Assembly (NCBI RefSeq): GCF_007679495.1
Contig: NZ_VEGP01000003.1
Coordinates: 1 to 64,000, forward strand
Length of the DNA stretch: 64,000 bases
Source of the DNA: Paenibacillus sp. 32O-W
GTDB taxonomy: Bacteria > Bacillota > Bacilli > Paenibacillales > NBRC-103111
Direction of reading: 5' to 3'
Made by a program: the position numbers and the translations under genes. The first letter of the stretch is position 1, and every line of letters starts with the position of its first letter. Below, piece after piece: positions 25,821 to 34,623 of this stretch. Under the pieces are notes generated by a model. That model was not told the origin of the DNA, did not search any database, and saw only the letters and a program-made list of their open reading frames with translations.

Positions 25821-26093
25821 ATGGCTAGAAGAAGGCGGCTGCTGGTTCCGGAAGCGGGACAAGGATTGAACCAGTTAAAGTCTGAGGTAATGAGGAAGGA
25901 AGGCTACCGGGTCAATCCCGCAAGGCCCGATGAAGTGAAATATGAGGTGGCTGATTCCCTTGGGATTCAAATGAACCGGGACGGCAACGGACAAATGAAA
26001 ACTGAGGACGCGGGCAAAATTGGAGGAAAAATTGGCGGGGCTATGGTTAAGGAAATGATTCAGAAAGCGAAGGAGCAGTTGAACCGAAAGTGA
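25821..26093 (+). CDS. Alpha/beta-type small acid-soluble spore protein
   Basis: A 90-residue SASP, which coats and protects spore DNA and is degraded at germination. The conserved blocks are LNQLKSEV, a degenerate protease-site region VKYEVADSLGIQMNRDGNG, and AGKIGGKIGGAMVKEMI. The N terminus is unusually basic (MARRRRLLVPEAG). AGGAGG is before ATG 25821. Forespore SigG control is expected from the family; no clear SigG promoter was identified. Confidence 0.9.
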   Translation: MARRRRLLVPEAGQGLNQLKSEVMRKEGYRVNPARPDEVKYEVADSLGIQMNRDGNGQMKTEDAGKIGGKIGGAMVKEMIQKAKEQLNRK

Positions 26094-26248
26094 ACTCGTT
26101 CAGCTTAGCTGAACATCGAGTAATCAGATGGAGACTCTACTCCACCTGATTTAGACGGCGCCGCCAGATGATACTTGAAGCCTTGCGAATAACTATATAC
26201 AATGGTAGGAAAACAAAGGATGGAATCCTTTGGTTAAGGGAGCAGGGT

Positions 26249-26917
26249 ATGAACAGAAATCAATCGGCGGGAATACTGGAAAGATTGGAGCGCCATTCTT
26301 CGCCCCGAGGCGACATTCAATTGCAAAAGCGAGGGCAGCACTTCGAAATCATCAGCAACGGAACTTTCCTGATGGCGACCTATAACGGAGCATCGGAACG
26401 GCTGTTGGTCAAAGCCGCTCTTGATTGCTGTGAGAAACCGGCTCAGGTGCTGATCGGCGGGCTCGGAGTCGGTTTTTCTCTGGCGGAAGCATTGCGGGAC
26501 GATCGGGTCGAGCGAGCGACCGTCGTGGAGATCGAAGAGGCTGTTCTGGCTTGGAATCGCTCCTACCTCATGGAGTTTAACCATAATGCTTTGTACGATC
26601 CAAGAGCGGAGGCTATTCACGCCGACTTGATCGAATGGTTGGCCAGCTGCGGGAGATTATTTGATGTAATCTGTCTTGATATTGATAACGGACCGGATTG
26701 GATGGTATATGAGGAGAACGGGGCACTCTATAATAATAGCGGGCTGGCGCTGCTCGGCAGCAGGCTGAATCCCGGCGGGGTCGCTACATTCTGGAGCGCT
26801 TCCTCCGCGCCGGACTTCGAAGCACGGCTAAAAGAGTTTTTCCCCAGCGTCCAGCGAATGACGGTCGATCAACAGAAGGGAGAACCCGATTACATCTATT
26901 TGGCGAAGAAAGAATAA
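26249..26917 (+). CDS. Spermidine-synthase-like SAM-dependent methyltransferase
   Basis: A 222-residue Rossmann-fold protein of the spermidine-synthase-like group. The SAM-site Gly motif is VLIGGLGVGFSLAEAL, followed by VVEIEEAVLAWN and VICLDIDNGPDWM. It lacks the N-terminal beta domain of true spermidine synthase, so polyamine synthesis is doubtful and a methyltransferase-like role is possible. ATG 26249 has AAGGGAG about 8 nt upstream; the earlier ATG 26168 has no RBS. A terminator and repeat A follow. Confidence 0.75.
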   Translation: MNRNQSAGILERLERHSSPRGDIQLQKRGQHFEIISNGTFLMATYNGASERLLVKAALDCCEKPAQVLIGGLGVGFSLAEALRDDRVERATVVEIEEAVLAWNRSYLMEFNHNALYDPRAEAIHADLIEWLASCGRLFDVICLDIDNGPDWMVYEENGALYNNSGLALLGSRLNPGGVATFWSASSAPDFEARLKEFFPSVQRMTVDQQKGEPDYIYLAKKE

Positions 26918-26953
26918 TAGCGCAATAGATTGGCGCTCCCGAAAAACACGCGA

Positions 26954-26986
26954 GACAGAGGATGTCTAACATTCTCTGTCTTTTTT
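26954..26986 (+). terminator. Terminator before repeat A
   Basis: GACAGAGGATGT pairs with ACATTCTCTGTC, then TTTTTT. Confidence 0.85.
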
Positions 26987-26990
26987 GTTG

Positions 26991-27078
26991 AAATTAAGAA
27001 AGTATCACTTTATACCTGTTCATATATTTCATCGGTAAACGCGTCTGATGTCAGCACGGAGATAGCCGTTTATCCTTG
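26991..27078 (+). repeat. Structured terminator-associated repeat, copy A
   Basis: The most diverged of four copies. It keeps TTTATACCTGTTC, TTTCATCGGTAAACGCG and GATAGCCGTTTATCCTTG, but the inner hairpin (CCGTCC/GGACGG elsewhere) is replaced by TCTGATGTCAGCACGGA. It lies immediately after the terminator at 26954. Confidence 0.85.
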
Positions 27079-27788
27079 ATCTTTCATGACGGAACGGTAT
27101 CTGTTCACTTCCCCGCAGCTCCATTGCTCAGCATTTCTTTAACCGAGTCACACTCCGCTTCAGATTCTTTGACTGTTATTCCAACGGCTCAGTCATATTC
27201 ATGCTGTGCTGGAACCAAACGTTTTCATTCTAGCGTCCTTTTGACTGTTATCCCCTTCGCTCAGTTTTCCGTCGGACTTAGTGATAAGGTCGGGGTTTTA
27301 TTTTATCTGGAAGCTTTAAAGAGGAAGAACCAGTCTTTAAGATGGGGAAGTATGAACAAGTAGGCGGATTGATCAACGATAGGGGACATCTGACATCTAT
27401 TCATTCTGAGGCAACGGGATAACGGTCAGAAACCGGGTGAAAAAAGGATATTCGGACGAAATTAGCAGTAAACTTCTTTCCCTTCGGTTCTGCTTTCGCT
27501 GGATATTGGCCGGAACGGGAAGAGGATGGAAATCGATGGTTTGTCATAGAACTTGACATGAAATAACTGAAATACTGAGACAATTGCCCGAATTGGAAAA
27601 GCCATCCTGCCGGATCTATGAGGATTTGGGAGGATATGGGTTGAATAAAAGGAATAGGTCAGGTAATCTTCCATCACCCCGCATGAGCCGGCCTCTGGAG
27701 AGATAATCCCGGGATATGAAGGATGAGATATCCGGGGGGGAATGTTACCATAAGACACGTACAAAAAATTAATAGAAGGGAGACAGAT
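27079..27788. other. 700-bp gene-free region upstream of ehuB
   Basis: No supported gene. It holds a direct repeat (27168-27193 and 27240-27265) and AT-rich sequence with TTGACA near 27553 but no good -10. It is presumably the promoter region of the ehu-ect operon; the osmotic promoter could not be assigned. Confidence 0.5.
27168..27265. repeat. Pair of 26-bp imperfect direct repeats
   Basis: TTTGACTGTTATTCCAACGG then CTCAGT (27168-27193) and TTTGACTGTTATCCCCTTCG then CTCAGT (27240-27265), 72 bp apart. Read on the minus strand, they look like a dispersed repeat with an internal duplication. Confidence 0.6.
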
Positions 27789-28706
27789 ATGAGAAAAAAG
27801 TTAGGCACTCTGCTGCTGGCCGCTTGTCTGGGACTGACGGCAGGGTGCGGGAACGGCGGAGATAATCCCCACGCGTCCGGGACAGCCGGAGGGAACGGGA
27901 ATAAGGATGTCGCTCAGAATGAAAACACGTTGGAAAAGGCGCAGCGCCAAGGTTATGTCAGTATCGGGTTTGCTAACGAGAATCCATATGCTTATGCAAC
28001 CCCTGACGGGCAATTGACGGGGGAAGCCGTTGAGGTCGCCCGAGTCATTCTCAACAATCTGGGAATTGAAGAGATGGATGGCGTTCTGACGGAATTCGGG
28101 TCATTGATTCCCGGTCTGCAGGCCAAGCGGTTCGATATCATTACCGCAGGCATGTTCATTAACGAGGAGCGGAGCAAGGAAGTTGCTTTTGCCAATCCTG
28201 AGTACAGTATTGGCGAGGCGATTGCCGTTGCCAAGGGCAATCCTCATAACCTCCATAGCTATGAAGATATTAAAGAAAATCCAGAGGTAAAAGTGGCGGT
28301 CATGGTCGGCGCAATCGAAATAGACTACTTGAAGAAAGTAGGCGTCGCTGACAATCAGATCGTAACTGTACCTGATCAACCCTCTGCTATTTCCGCGCTT
28401 CAGTCCAATCGAGTCCAAGCCGTTACGATGACGGGGCCATCCCTTCAGGCAATGCTCGATTCGACCAAAGATCCCAACATAGAAAGAGTCGCCGATTTCG
28501 AACAACCGGTCATTGATGGTAAAAGTGTCCGGGGGTATGGTGCGGCTGCATTCCGTAAAGAAGATACCGCATTCCGCGAAGCCTTCAACGCTGAACTCGA
28601 AAAGCTGAAGGAATCCGGGGAATTGCTGAAAATATTGGAGCCCTTCGGCTTCACAGAAGATGAGCTTCCTGGAGACATGACTGCTGAGGAAGCGGCTAAA
28701 CCGTAA
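27789..28706 (+). CDS. ehuB: Ectoine/hydroxyectoine ABC transporter substrate-binding lipoprotein
   Basis: A 305-residue solute-binding lipoprotein. The signal peptide ends in a lipobox LTAGC with acylated C20, followed by a low-complexity Gly/Asn linker. The bacterial extracellular solute-binding family 3 fold starts near residue 50 (GYVSIGFANENPYAYATPDG). The EhuB assignment is supported by the following ehuC, ehuD, ehuA and ect genes. ATG 27789 has AAGGGAG 6 nt upstream; earlier ATGs in frame have no RBS. It is the first gene of the solute operon. Confidence 0.9.
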   Translation: MRKKLGTLLLAACLGLTAGCGNGGDNPHASGTAGGNGNKDVAQNENTLEKAQRQGYVSIGFANENPYAYATPDGQLTGEAVEVARVILNNLGIEEMDGVLTEFGSLIPGLQAKRFDIITAGMFINEERSKEVAFANPEYSIGEAIAVAKGNPHNLHSYEDIKENPEVKVAVMVGAIEIDYLKKVGVADNQIVTVPDQPSAISALQSNRVQAVTMTGPSLQAMLDSTKDPNIERVADFEQPVIDGKSVRGYGAAAFRKEDTAFREAFNAELEKLKESGELLKILEPFGFTEDELPGDMTAEEAAKP

Positions 28707-28726
28707 GTTTATGGAACATTAAAGGA

Positions 28727-29389
28727 GTGGTCCTTATCGATTATTGGGCGGACTTTCTCCCGACATTAATGCGCGGTGTCAAGATAACACTGCTGGTCAC
28801 GATCTATTCTACGATCTTTGCCTTTGTTATGTCGTTTATTGCCGGCTTCGGGAGATTGTCGAAATTTCGTATCATTCGATGGGTTACAGTAATTTATGTG
28901 GAGATTTTTCGCGGAACCTCTCTGCTGGTTCAATTGTTCTGGATTTATTTCGCTCTGCCGATGCTTATCGATGTCAGGGTGTCGGCCCTTATGGCATCCG
29001 TGCTGGCACTGGGCTTGAATTCCGGAGCTTATGGCTCTGAAGTGGTAAGGAGCTCTATTCTGGCCGTCCCCCGGGGACAGACGGAAGCGACGATTGCTCT
29101 TAACATGACCCCGGGACAGCGGATGAGGCTCGTGATCCTGCCTCAGGCATTTGTCCGCATGCTTCCGGCGTTCGGGAATCTGTTAATCGAGCTGTTAAAA
29201 GGGACTTCGCTCGTATCTTTTATCACGGTGATGGACCTGACTTATCAAGGAATGATCTTACGATCCTATTCCAATTACCACACCACCGAAATATTTATCA
29301 TGCTGCTCGTTATTTACTTCATAATCGCGTATGTCCTGACACTCATCGTGCGCTGGTTTGAAAAAAGAGCGGCTGCAGGGAGGTCATAA
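28727..29389 (+). CDS. ehuC: Ectoine/hydroxyectoine ABC transporter permease
   Basis: A polar amino-acid family (HisM-type) permease of about 217-220 residues with about five membrane helices and the EAA loop (EATIALNMTPGQRMRLVILP). The start is uncertain: the only RBS, AAAGGAG (28721-28727), overlaps the GTG at 28727, and no ATG, GTG or TTG follows at proper distance; ATC 28736 lies 8 nt after it. Coordinates are given from GTG. The next gene ehuD starts 3 bp after the stop. Confidence 0.9.
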   Translation: MVLIDYWADFLPTLMRGVKITLLVTIYSTIFAFVMSFIAGFGRLSKFRIIRWVTVIYVEIFRGTSLLVQLFWIYFALPMLIDVRVSALMASVLALGLNSGAYGSEVVRSSILAVPRGQTEATIALNMTPGQRMRLVILPQAFVRMLPAFGNLLIELLKGTSLVSFITVMDLTYQGMILRSYSNYHTTEIFIMLLVIYFIIAYVLTLIVRWFEKRAAAGRS

Positions 29390-29391
29390 TC

Positions 29392-30042
29392 ATGTGGAAC
29401 TGGGATTATGCCCTGGATATCCTGCCGAAGATGCTGCATGCCCTTCCGATCACCATCGCGGCTACGCTGGCCGGTTTCGCCATTGCCTCGTTGTTCGGAT
29501 TGCTGCTCGCCGTCATGCGACGTTCCCGGTATAAGCTCATATCCTATCCGGTCATCGGTTTTGTGGAATTTATCCGGAATACGCCTTTATTGGTACAGTT
29601 GTTTTTCTTGTTCTACGCATTGCCGCAATTTGGAATCGCCTTGTCCCCTTTCTTCTGTGGAGTCATTGGACTGGGACTGCATTACAGCACATATATGTCC
29701 GAGGTGTACCGGTCCGGCATTGAAGCGGTAGACCGGGGGCAATGGGAAGCCTCGACCGCTCTCAATTTTACCAAGGGTCAGATATGGCTGCGGGTCATTC
29801 TCCCACAAGCCATCCCGCCGATCATTCCGGTAATGGGAAACTATCTGATCGTCATGTTCAAGGAAACCCCGCTGTTGTCCGCGATAACCGTTGTCGAGCT
29901 GATGACGACCGCCAAATCGCTTGGCTCGCAGTCGTTCCGTTATGTGGAGGTTTTCACGCTGGCCGGTTTGTTATTCCTCGTTCTGAGCTATGCTTCATCG
30001 CTTGTAGTTCGCACATTCGAGCTCAAGCTGAATCGCAGATAG
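29392..30042 (+). CDS. ehuD: Ectoine/hydroxyectoine ABC transporter permease
   Basis: A 216-residue second permease of the amino-acid type, paralogous to EhuC, with the EAA loop EASTALNFTKGQIWLRVILP. GGGAGGT lies 7 nt before ATG 29392, inside the end of ehuC. EhuC and EhuD would form the heterodimeric membrane channel served by EhuA and EhuB. Confidence 0.92.
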   Translation: MWNWDYALDILPKMLHALPITIAATLAGFAIASLFGLLLAVMRRSRYKLISYPVIGFVEFIRNTPLLVQLFFLFYALPQFGIALSPFFCGVIGLGLHYSTYMSEVYRSGIEAVDRGQWEASTALNFTKGQIWLRVILPQAIPPIIPVMGNYLIVMFKETPLLSAITVVELMTTAKSLGSQSFRYVEVFTLAGLLFLVLSYASSLVVRTFELKLNRR

Positions 30043-30120
30043 AAGAGAAGATCTGTAAGGAAATAAGGGGTTGTACTATTCATTAACCAAGTATTCATAT
30101 TGAAAAAGGCGGTGATAGAA

Positions 30121-30996
30121 ATGGAATCCGATTCCGGGATTCAAGTAATCGAAAGGGACGGTCTCTCGGCCCTGCAAGGGAAAAGTCCGGCTGGACCGGA
30201 GACGTCTTCTCCCATCGTGCGCTATCGCAAGGTCAGCATATCGTTCGGGGATCATCAAGTGCTGAACGAGATTGATCTGGATATTACCCCCGGCGAGAAG
30301 GTCGCGGTAATCGGGCCGAGCGGCTCGGGCAAAACGACGCTTGCCCGAATCTTGATGACACTTGAGGAGCCTACCTCCGGGGTGATCGAGGTGGAAGGGG
30401 AGCCATTATGGCATAAGGAGGTCAAAGGGCGCCTCGTAAGGGCGGATGAGAAGCATCTGCACCGGGTGCGAAGCAAGATCGGAATGGTATTTCAGCACTT
30501 CAACCTGTTTCCGCATATGACGATTTTGCGCAACGTGACGGAGGCCCCGATCCACGTGCTTAAGGTTCCGAAGAAGGAAGCCAGACAGAAGGCGATGGAA
30601 ATGCTGGATAAGGTCGGCCTGGCCGATAAAGCGGATCAATATCCCGCCCAACTGTCCGGAGGGCAGAAGCAGCGGGTAGCGATTGCCCGAGCCCTCGTCA
30701 TGCAGCCCAAGGTGATGCTGTTCGACGAACCGACATCCGCGCTTGATCCGGAGCTGGTAGGCGAGGTATTGAAGGTGATCAAGGATATCGCCCTGGAGGG
30801 AGAGATGGCCATGCTGCTGATCACTCACGAGATGGACTTCGCCAGAGACATTGCCGACCGCGTAGTGTTTACCGATGGAGGCTCCATCGTTGAGCAGGGG
30901 CCGCCCCGCCAGCTGTTCGAAAACCCGCAAAGCGATCGGCTGCAAGCTTTCCTTAGCCGGTTTCGCAACGGATACAGCGGGGGGACGTCCGCGTGA
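30121..30996 (+). CDS. ehuA: Ectoine/hydroxyectoine ABC transporter ATP-binding protein
   Basis: A 291-residue ABC ATPase. An N-terminal extension of about 35 residues precedes the domain; Walker A is GPSGSGKTT, the signature is LSGGQKQR, and Walker B is [23 protein letters not shown] (30107-30117) matches the 16S tail in 10 of 11 positions and precedes ATG 30121. The stop overlaps the start of ectA by 4 bp (GTGA), tying transport and synthesis into one operon. Confidence 0.93.
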   Translation: MESDSGIQVIERDGLSALQGKSPAGPETSSPIVRYRKVSISFGDHQVLNEIDLDITPGEKVAVIGPSGSGKTTLARILMTLEEPTSGVIEVEGEPLWHKEVKGRLVRADEKHLHRVRSKIGMVFQHFNLFPHMTILRNVTEAPIHVLKVPKKEARQKAMEMLDKVGLADKADQYPAQLSGGQKQRVAIARALVMQPKVMLFDEPTSALDPELVGEVLKVIKDIALEGEMAMLLITHEMDFARDIADRVVFTDGGSIVEQGPPRQLFENPQSDRLQAFLSRFRNGYSGGTSA

Positions 30997-31496
30997 GCGA
31001 GGTCCGCTTCAGGAAACCGCAGGCAGAGGACGGGGCAAGAATATGGGAATTGGTTCGCCAAAGCCGGGTGCTCGATGTTAATTCCGTCTATTGCTACATC
31101 ATGTTGTGCCGCTATTTTGCGGAAACCTGCGTCATTGCCGAGAAGGAAGGTGAGCTGACGGGATTTGTTACTTCCTGCCCCGTACCCGGGAGCCGGGACA
31201 CACTGTTTGTATGGCAGATCGGAGTGGCCGAGTCCGAAAGGGGCCAGGGGGTCGGCCGGAGACTGCTGGAGGAACTTCTGAAGAGAGAAAGCTGCCGGGA
31301 CATCCGGTATCTGGAAACGACCATTTCCCCTTCCAATGGTCCCTCCAGAGCGCTGTTCGCCCGGTTAACGGACAGTTTGGAAACGAAAATGGTGGAAGCC
31401 GGAGGGTTTCCGGCCCAGATGTTCCCGGGGGAGGAGCATGAAGAGGAGAAGCTGTACCGGATCGGCCCCATTGCAACGACTATTTTAAAATCATAA
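30993..31496 (+). CDS. ectA: L-2,4-diaminobutyrate acetyltransferase
   Basis: A 167-residue GNAT enzyme that acetylates diaminobutyrate at the gamma-amino group, the second step of ectoine synthesis. Family blocks seen: [38 protein letters not shown] and [19 protein letters not shown] 30993 overlaps the ehuA stop; GGGG-rich sequence upstream serves as RBS, suggesting coupling. Confidence 0.95.
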   Translation: MSEVRFRKPQAEDGARIWELVRQSRVLDVNSVYCYIMLCRYFAETCVIAEKEGELTGFVTSCPVPGSRDTLFVWQIGVAESERGQGVGRRLLEELLKRESCRDIRYLETTISPSNGPSRALFARLTDSLETKMVEAGGFPAQMFPGEEHEEEKLYRIGPIATTILKS

Positions 31497-31513
31497 GGAG
31501 GAATGCCGCCGTT

Positions 31514-32806
31514 ATGGTCCATGTTGCGGATGAAAAGAAGCCGGAATTGCATGTATTTGAAAAGCTGGAATCCGAAGTAAGGAGCTACTGTCGAAGCTTT
31601 CCCACAGTATTTGCCAAGGCGCGCAACGAGAAGCTGTGGGACCGGGAAGGACGAGAGTACATCGACTTTTTCGCTGGAGCGGGGACATTGAATTACGGGC
31701 ATAACAATCCCCGGATCAAACAGAAGCTGATCGAATACTTAATGAATGACGGAGTGACTCATAGCCTCGACATGGCGACGGAAGCCAAAGAAGGGTTGCT
31801 GCAGAAATTCGAGCAAATGATTCTGTCTCCGCGCGGGATGGACTATAAAGTGATGTTCCCCGGGCCGACCGGAGCGAATTCGGTCGAAAGCGCATTGAAG
31901 CTGGCCCGTAAAATAACGGGACGTCAGACGGTCATAAGCTTCACCAACGCGTTCCACGGAATGACCCTCGGTGCCCTGGCCGTCACCGGCAACAAGTTTA
32001 AACGGCAGGGGGCCGGTGTCCCGCTTCATTATACGGTATCGATGCCGTTCGACGGATACTACGGAGAAGAGGTCGATACGACGGAGTATATCGAGCGGTA
32101 TCTGGAGGACAACGGCAGCGGGGTCTCCTTGCCGGCCGCGATTATTCTGGAGACCGTTCAGGGGGAAGGCGGCATTAATGTGGCCAGCTTCGAATGGCTG
32201 CGCCGAATTGAGGACATTTGCCGCAGGTATGAAATTCTGCTTATTGTCGACGATATTCAGGCCGGCTGCGGAAGGACCGGGACGTTCTTCAGCTTCGACG
32301 AAGCCGGAATTACGCCGGATATCATCTGCCTGTCCAAGGCCATCGGAGGCTTCGGCCTGCCGTTAGCCCTCACCCTGTTCCGCTCCGACCTCGATATCTG
32401 GGAGCCGGGGGAGCATAACGGTACCTTCCGGGGCAACAATCTGGCATTCATTGCGGCAGCGGAAGCACTCGATTATTGGGAGAGCGGTTCCTTGGAGAAG
32501 GAAGTGTCGGCTAAGAGCGAGCGGGTCCGTCAGCGTCTGGAGGAAATCGTCCGCTCGAATCCATCGCTGCAGGCGGCAAGACGGGGCCGCGGGCTGTTTC
32601 AAGGAATTGCCTTTCCACAGCCTGGAATGGCCGAGGAAGTTTGCGCCGAAGCTTTCCAAAGAGGCCTCATAATGGAAACGTCCGGTCCGGACAGCGAAGT
32701 GGCGAAGGTCATGCCTCCGCTAACGGTTGGCCATGAAGCTCTGGAGCGGGGGCTGGATATTTTCCGGGACAGTGTGGATGCCGTTTCACGACGTCATGTG
32801 AAGTAA
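31514..32806 (+). CDS. ectB: Diaminobutyrate--2-oxoglutarate transaminase
   Basis: A 430-residue class III PLP aminotransferase that makes diaminobutyrate from aspartate semialdehyde, the first step of ectoine synthesis. The motifs include [46 protein letters not shown] and the PLP lysine in [17 protein letters not shown] is 12 nt before ATG 31514, slightly far; no other in-frame start is available. It is followed after 109 bp by ectC. Confidence 0.95.
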   Translation: MVHVADEKKPELHVFEKLESEVRSYCRSFPTVFAKARNEKLWDREGREYIDFFAGAGTLNYGHNNPRIKQKLIEYLMNDGVTHSLDMATEAKEGLLQKFEQMILSPRGMDYKVMFPGPTGANSVESALKLARKITGRQTVISFTNAFHGMTLGALAVTGNKFKRQGAGVPLHYTVSMPFDGYYGEEVDTTEYIERYLEDNGSGVSLPAAIILETVQGEGGINVASFEWLRRIEDICRRYEILLIVDDIQAGCGRTGTFFSFDEAGITPDIICLSKAIGGFGLPLALTLFRSDLDIWEPGEHNGTFRGNNLAFIAAAEALDYWESGSLEKEVSAKSERVRQRLEEIVRSNPSLQAARRGRGLFQGIAFPQPGMAEEVCAEAFQRGLIMETSGPDSEVAKVMPPLTVGHEALERGLDIFRDSVDAVSRRHVK

Positions 32807-32915
32807 TTCCGGAATTCCGGGAATGGACTTCGGACAACAGAACAGCGGGTGAACTTCAATCGGATTATGCAGCTATATTTCTTGATATCGGAATAAAGAG
32901 AGGAGAGCGGAGATA

Positions 32916-33302
32916 ATGATTGTACGCCAATTGGATGAGATCATCGGAACGGATAACGACGTAGATACTCCTACTTGGAACAGCCGCAGGCTGCTGCTGC
33001 AGAAGGACGGAATGGGATTTTCGCTGCATGACACGATTATTAAGGCGGGAACCGAAACGTTCATTTGGTATAAAAATCACGTGGAAGCCGTCTATTGCAT
33101 TGAAGGGGAAGGCGAAATAGAGGTGAAGGAAACCGGGAGGGTGTACCCGCTGAAAGCGGGAACCTTATATGCGCTGGATGGCCATGAGAAGCATTATTTG
33201 CGGGCGACCAAAGATATGCGGATGGTCTGTGTATTCAACCCGCCTTGTACGGGGCGTGAAGTGCATGATGAAGAAGGAACATACCCGGTGCTTGCCGATT
33301 AA
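32916..33302 (+). CDS. ectC: L-ectoine synthase
   Basis: A 128-residue cupin that cyclises N-gamma-acetyl-diaminobutyrate to ectoine. The start MIVRQLDEIIGTD and the core WYKNHVEAVYCIEGEGEIEV are typical; the C terminus TGREVHDEEGTYPVL is conserved. It follows ectB by 109 bp; the short gap has no promoter or terminator that stands out. Confidence 0.96.
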   Translation: MIVRQLDEIIGTDNDVDTPTWNSRRLLLQKDGMGFSLHDTIIKAGTETFIWYKNHVEAVYCIEGEGEIEVKETGRVYPLKAGTLYALDGHEKHYLRATKDMRMVCVFNPPCTGREVHDEEGTYPVLAD

Positions 33303-33438
33303 AAAATAATTTGTGGGGAATCGCTGTTCAGGAGAAAAGAAAGGGCAGAGGAAGCAGGCGGGGACCATACTGTTAGCCCTGCCTGCGCCGCTAGCCAGGG
33401 AGTCGTCTATCGCGATTATTTCGAAGGAGGAGATTGTG

Positions 33439-34344
33439 ATGAGTAACACGAATACGGCCTTAAATCGTAACGATAACCAGATCGACCTTTATCCATCGAG
33501 GATTCACGATAAACCAACCATTACGAGCCGCAAGGATCCGGTCGTCTATCCGGATGCCGGGTTTACCGGGCCTTTGAGCAAGGAACAGCTTGATTTCTTC
33601 GAGCGGAACGGTTATTTGTTCCTGGATTCGTTCTTCTCGGAGGAAGAGACAGCCGGGCTGAAGGAGGAGCTGAATAAAGTCTGGCAAGAAAGCGCCGACC
33701 GGCGTGTACCGGAAGTCATTCGCGAGCCGGGAGGGGATGAAGTTCGCTCCGTCTTCGCTGTACATCGTGACAATGAGATCTTCCGGGAGCTGTCGCGAAA
33801 TTCCAGAATTGTAGGAGCGGTGCAGCAAATTCTCGGCAGCGAAGCTTATATCCACCAATCGCGGATCAATTTCAAGCCGGGCTTTACAGGCAAAGAATTT
33901 TACTGGCACTCCGATTTTGAAACCTGGCACGTGGAGGACGGAATGCCTCGAATGAGAGCGCTTAGCTGCTCCGTCGCTTTGGAAGACAATTATGCGTATA
34001 ACGGTGCGCTTATGGTCGTTCCGGGCTCCCATAAGCATTACATCTCGTGCGTAGGCCGAACCCCGGACGAAAATTATAAATCTTCCCTGCGCAAGCAAAT
34101 TTACGGGGTGCCGGACAACGACAGCCTGAAGTGGCTTGTCGAACAAGGCGGCATTGAGATGCCGACCGGCAAAGCCGGCTCCATACTGCTGTTTGACTGC
34201 AACATTATGCACGGATCCAACAGCAACATTACTCCCTATCCCAGAAGCAACGTATTCATGGTGTATAACAGCGTGGAAAACAAGCTGGTTGCGCCGTATT
34301 CCGGCCAGAAGCCGAGGCCCGACTACATAGCGACCCGCGACTAG
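33439..34344 (+). CDS. ectD: Ectoine 5-hydroxylase
   Basis: A 301-residue Fe(II)/2-oxoglutarate dioxygenase that converts ectoine to 5-hydroxyectoine. The iron triad is seen as H157 and D159 (WHSDFETWH) and H258 (IMHGSN); the EctD signature region around FYWHSDFETWHVEDGMPRMR is intact. ATG 33439 has AAGGAGG 8 nt upstream; the frame is open from 33313 but without RBS. It ends the operon before a strong terminator. Its presence predicts hydroxyectoine as a heat- or drought-protective product. Confidence 0.95.
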   Translation: MSNTNTALNRNDNQIDLYPSRIHDKPTITSRKDPVVYPDAGFTGPLSKEQLDFFERNGYLFLDSFFSEEETAGLKEELNKVWQESADRRVPEVIREPGGDEVRSVFAVHRDNEIFRELSRNSRIVGAVQQILGSEAYIHQSRINFKPGFTGKEFYWHSDFETWHVEDGMPRMRALSCSVALEDNYAYNGALMVVPGSHKHYISCVGRTPDENYKSSLRKQIYGVPDNDSLKWLVEQGGIEMPTGKAGSILLFDCNIMHGSNSNITPYPRSNVFMVYNSVENKLVAPYSGQKPRPDYIATRD

Positions 34345-34364
34345 ATAAGGCGCACGCACAGCAT

Positions 34365-34402
34365 AATCCGGACGGAAAATTCATTTCTGTCCGGATTTTT
34401 TT
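34365..34402 (+). terminator. Terminator of the ehu-ect operon
   Basis: AATCCGGACGGAAA (34365-34378) pairs with TTTCTGTCCGGATT (34384-34397), followed by T to 34402. Confidence 0.9.
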
Positions 34403-34498
34403 GAAAATATAAGAAGTATAAGTTTTCATCTATACCTGTTCTTCTATTTCATCGGTAAACGCGCCCGTCCTAAGGACGGCGATAGCCGTTTATCCTTG
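34403..34498 (+). repeat. Structured terminator-associated repeat, copy B
   Basis: Starts directly after the T-run of the ehu-ect terminator. It has CGGTAAACG, the inner hairpin CCGTCC-TAA-GGACGG, CGATAG, and CCGTTTATCCTTG. Confidence 0.9.
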
Positions 34499-34623
34499 CG
34501 AGTAAGGGAATGATTGACCGGAAGCATCGGAGAATCGTATAATAATTGGAAAATAGTTCCTGTGATTGATCGCCTCCCGAAGTACCTGCAAGGCTACCCG
34601 ATAAGGACTTGGAGGAAAGAACC

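Noticed and set aside
26991-27078. Riboswitch for the ehu operon
   Set aside because: The same element precedes unrelated genes at three other loci and lies 700 bp from ehuB, next to an upstream terminator.
33460-34359. 299-codon frame antisense to ectD
   Set aside because: Fully covered by ectD, which has intact catalytic residues; no RBS.
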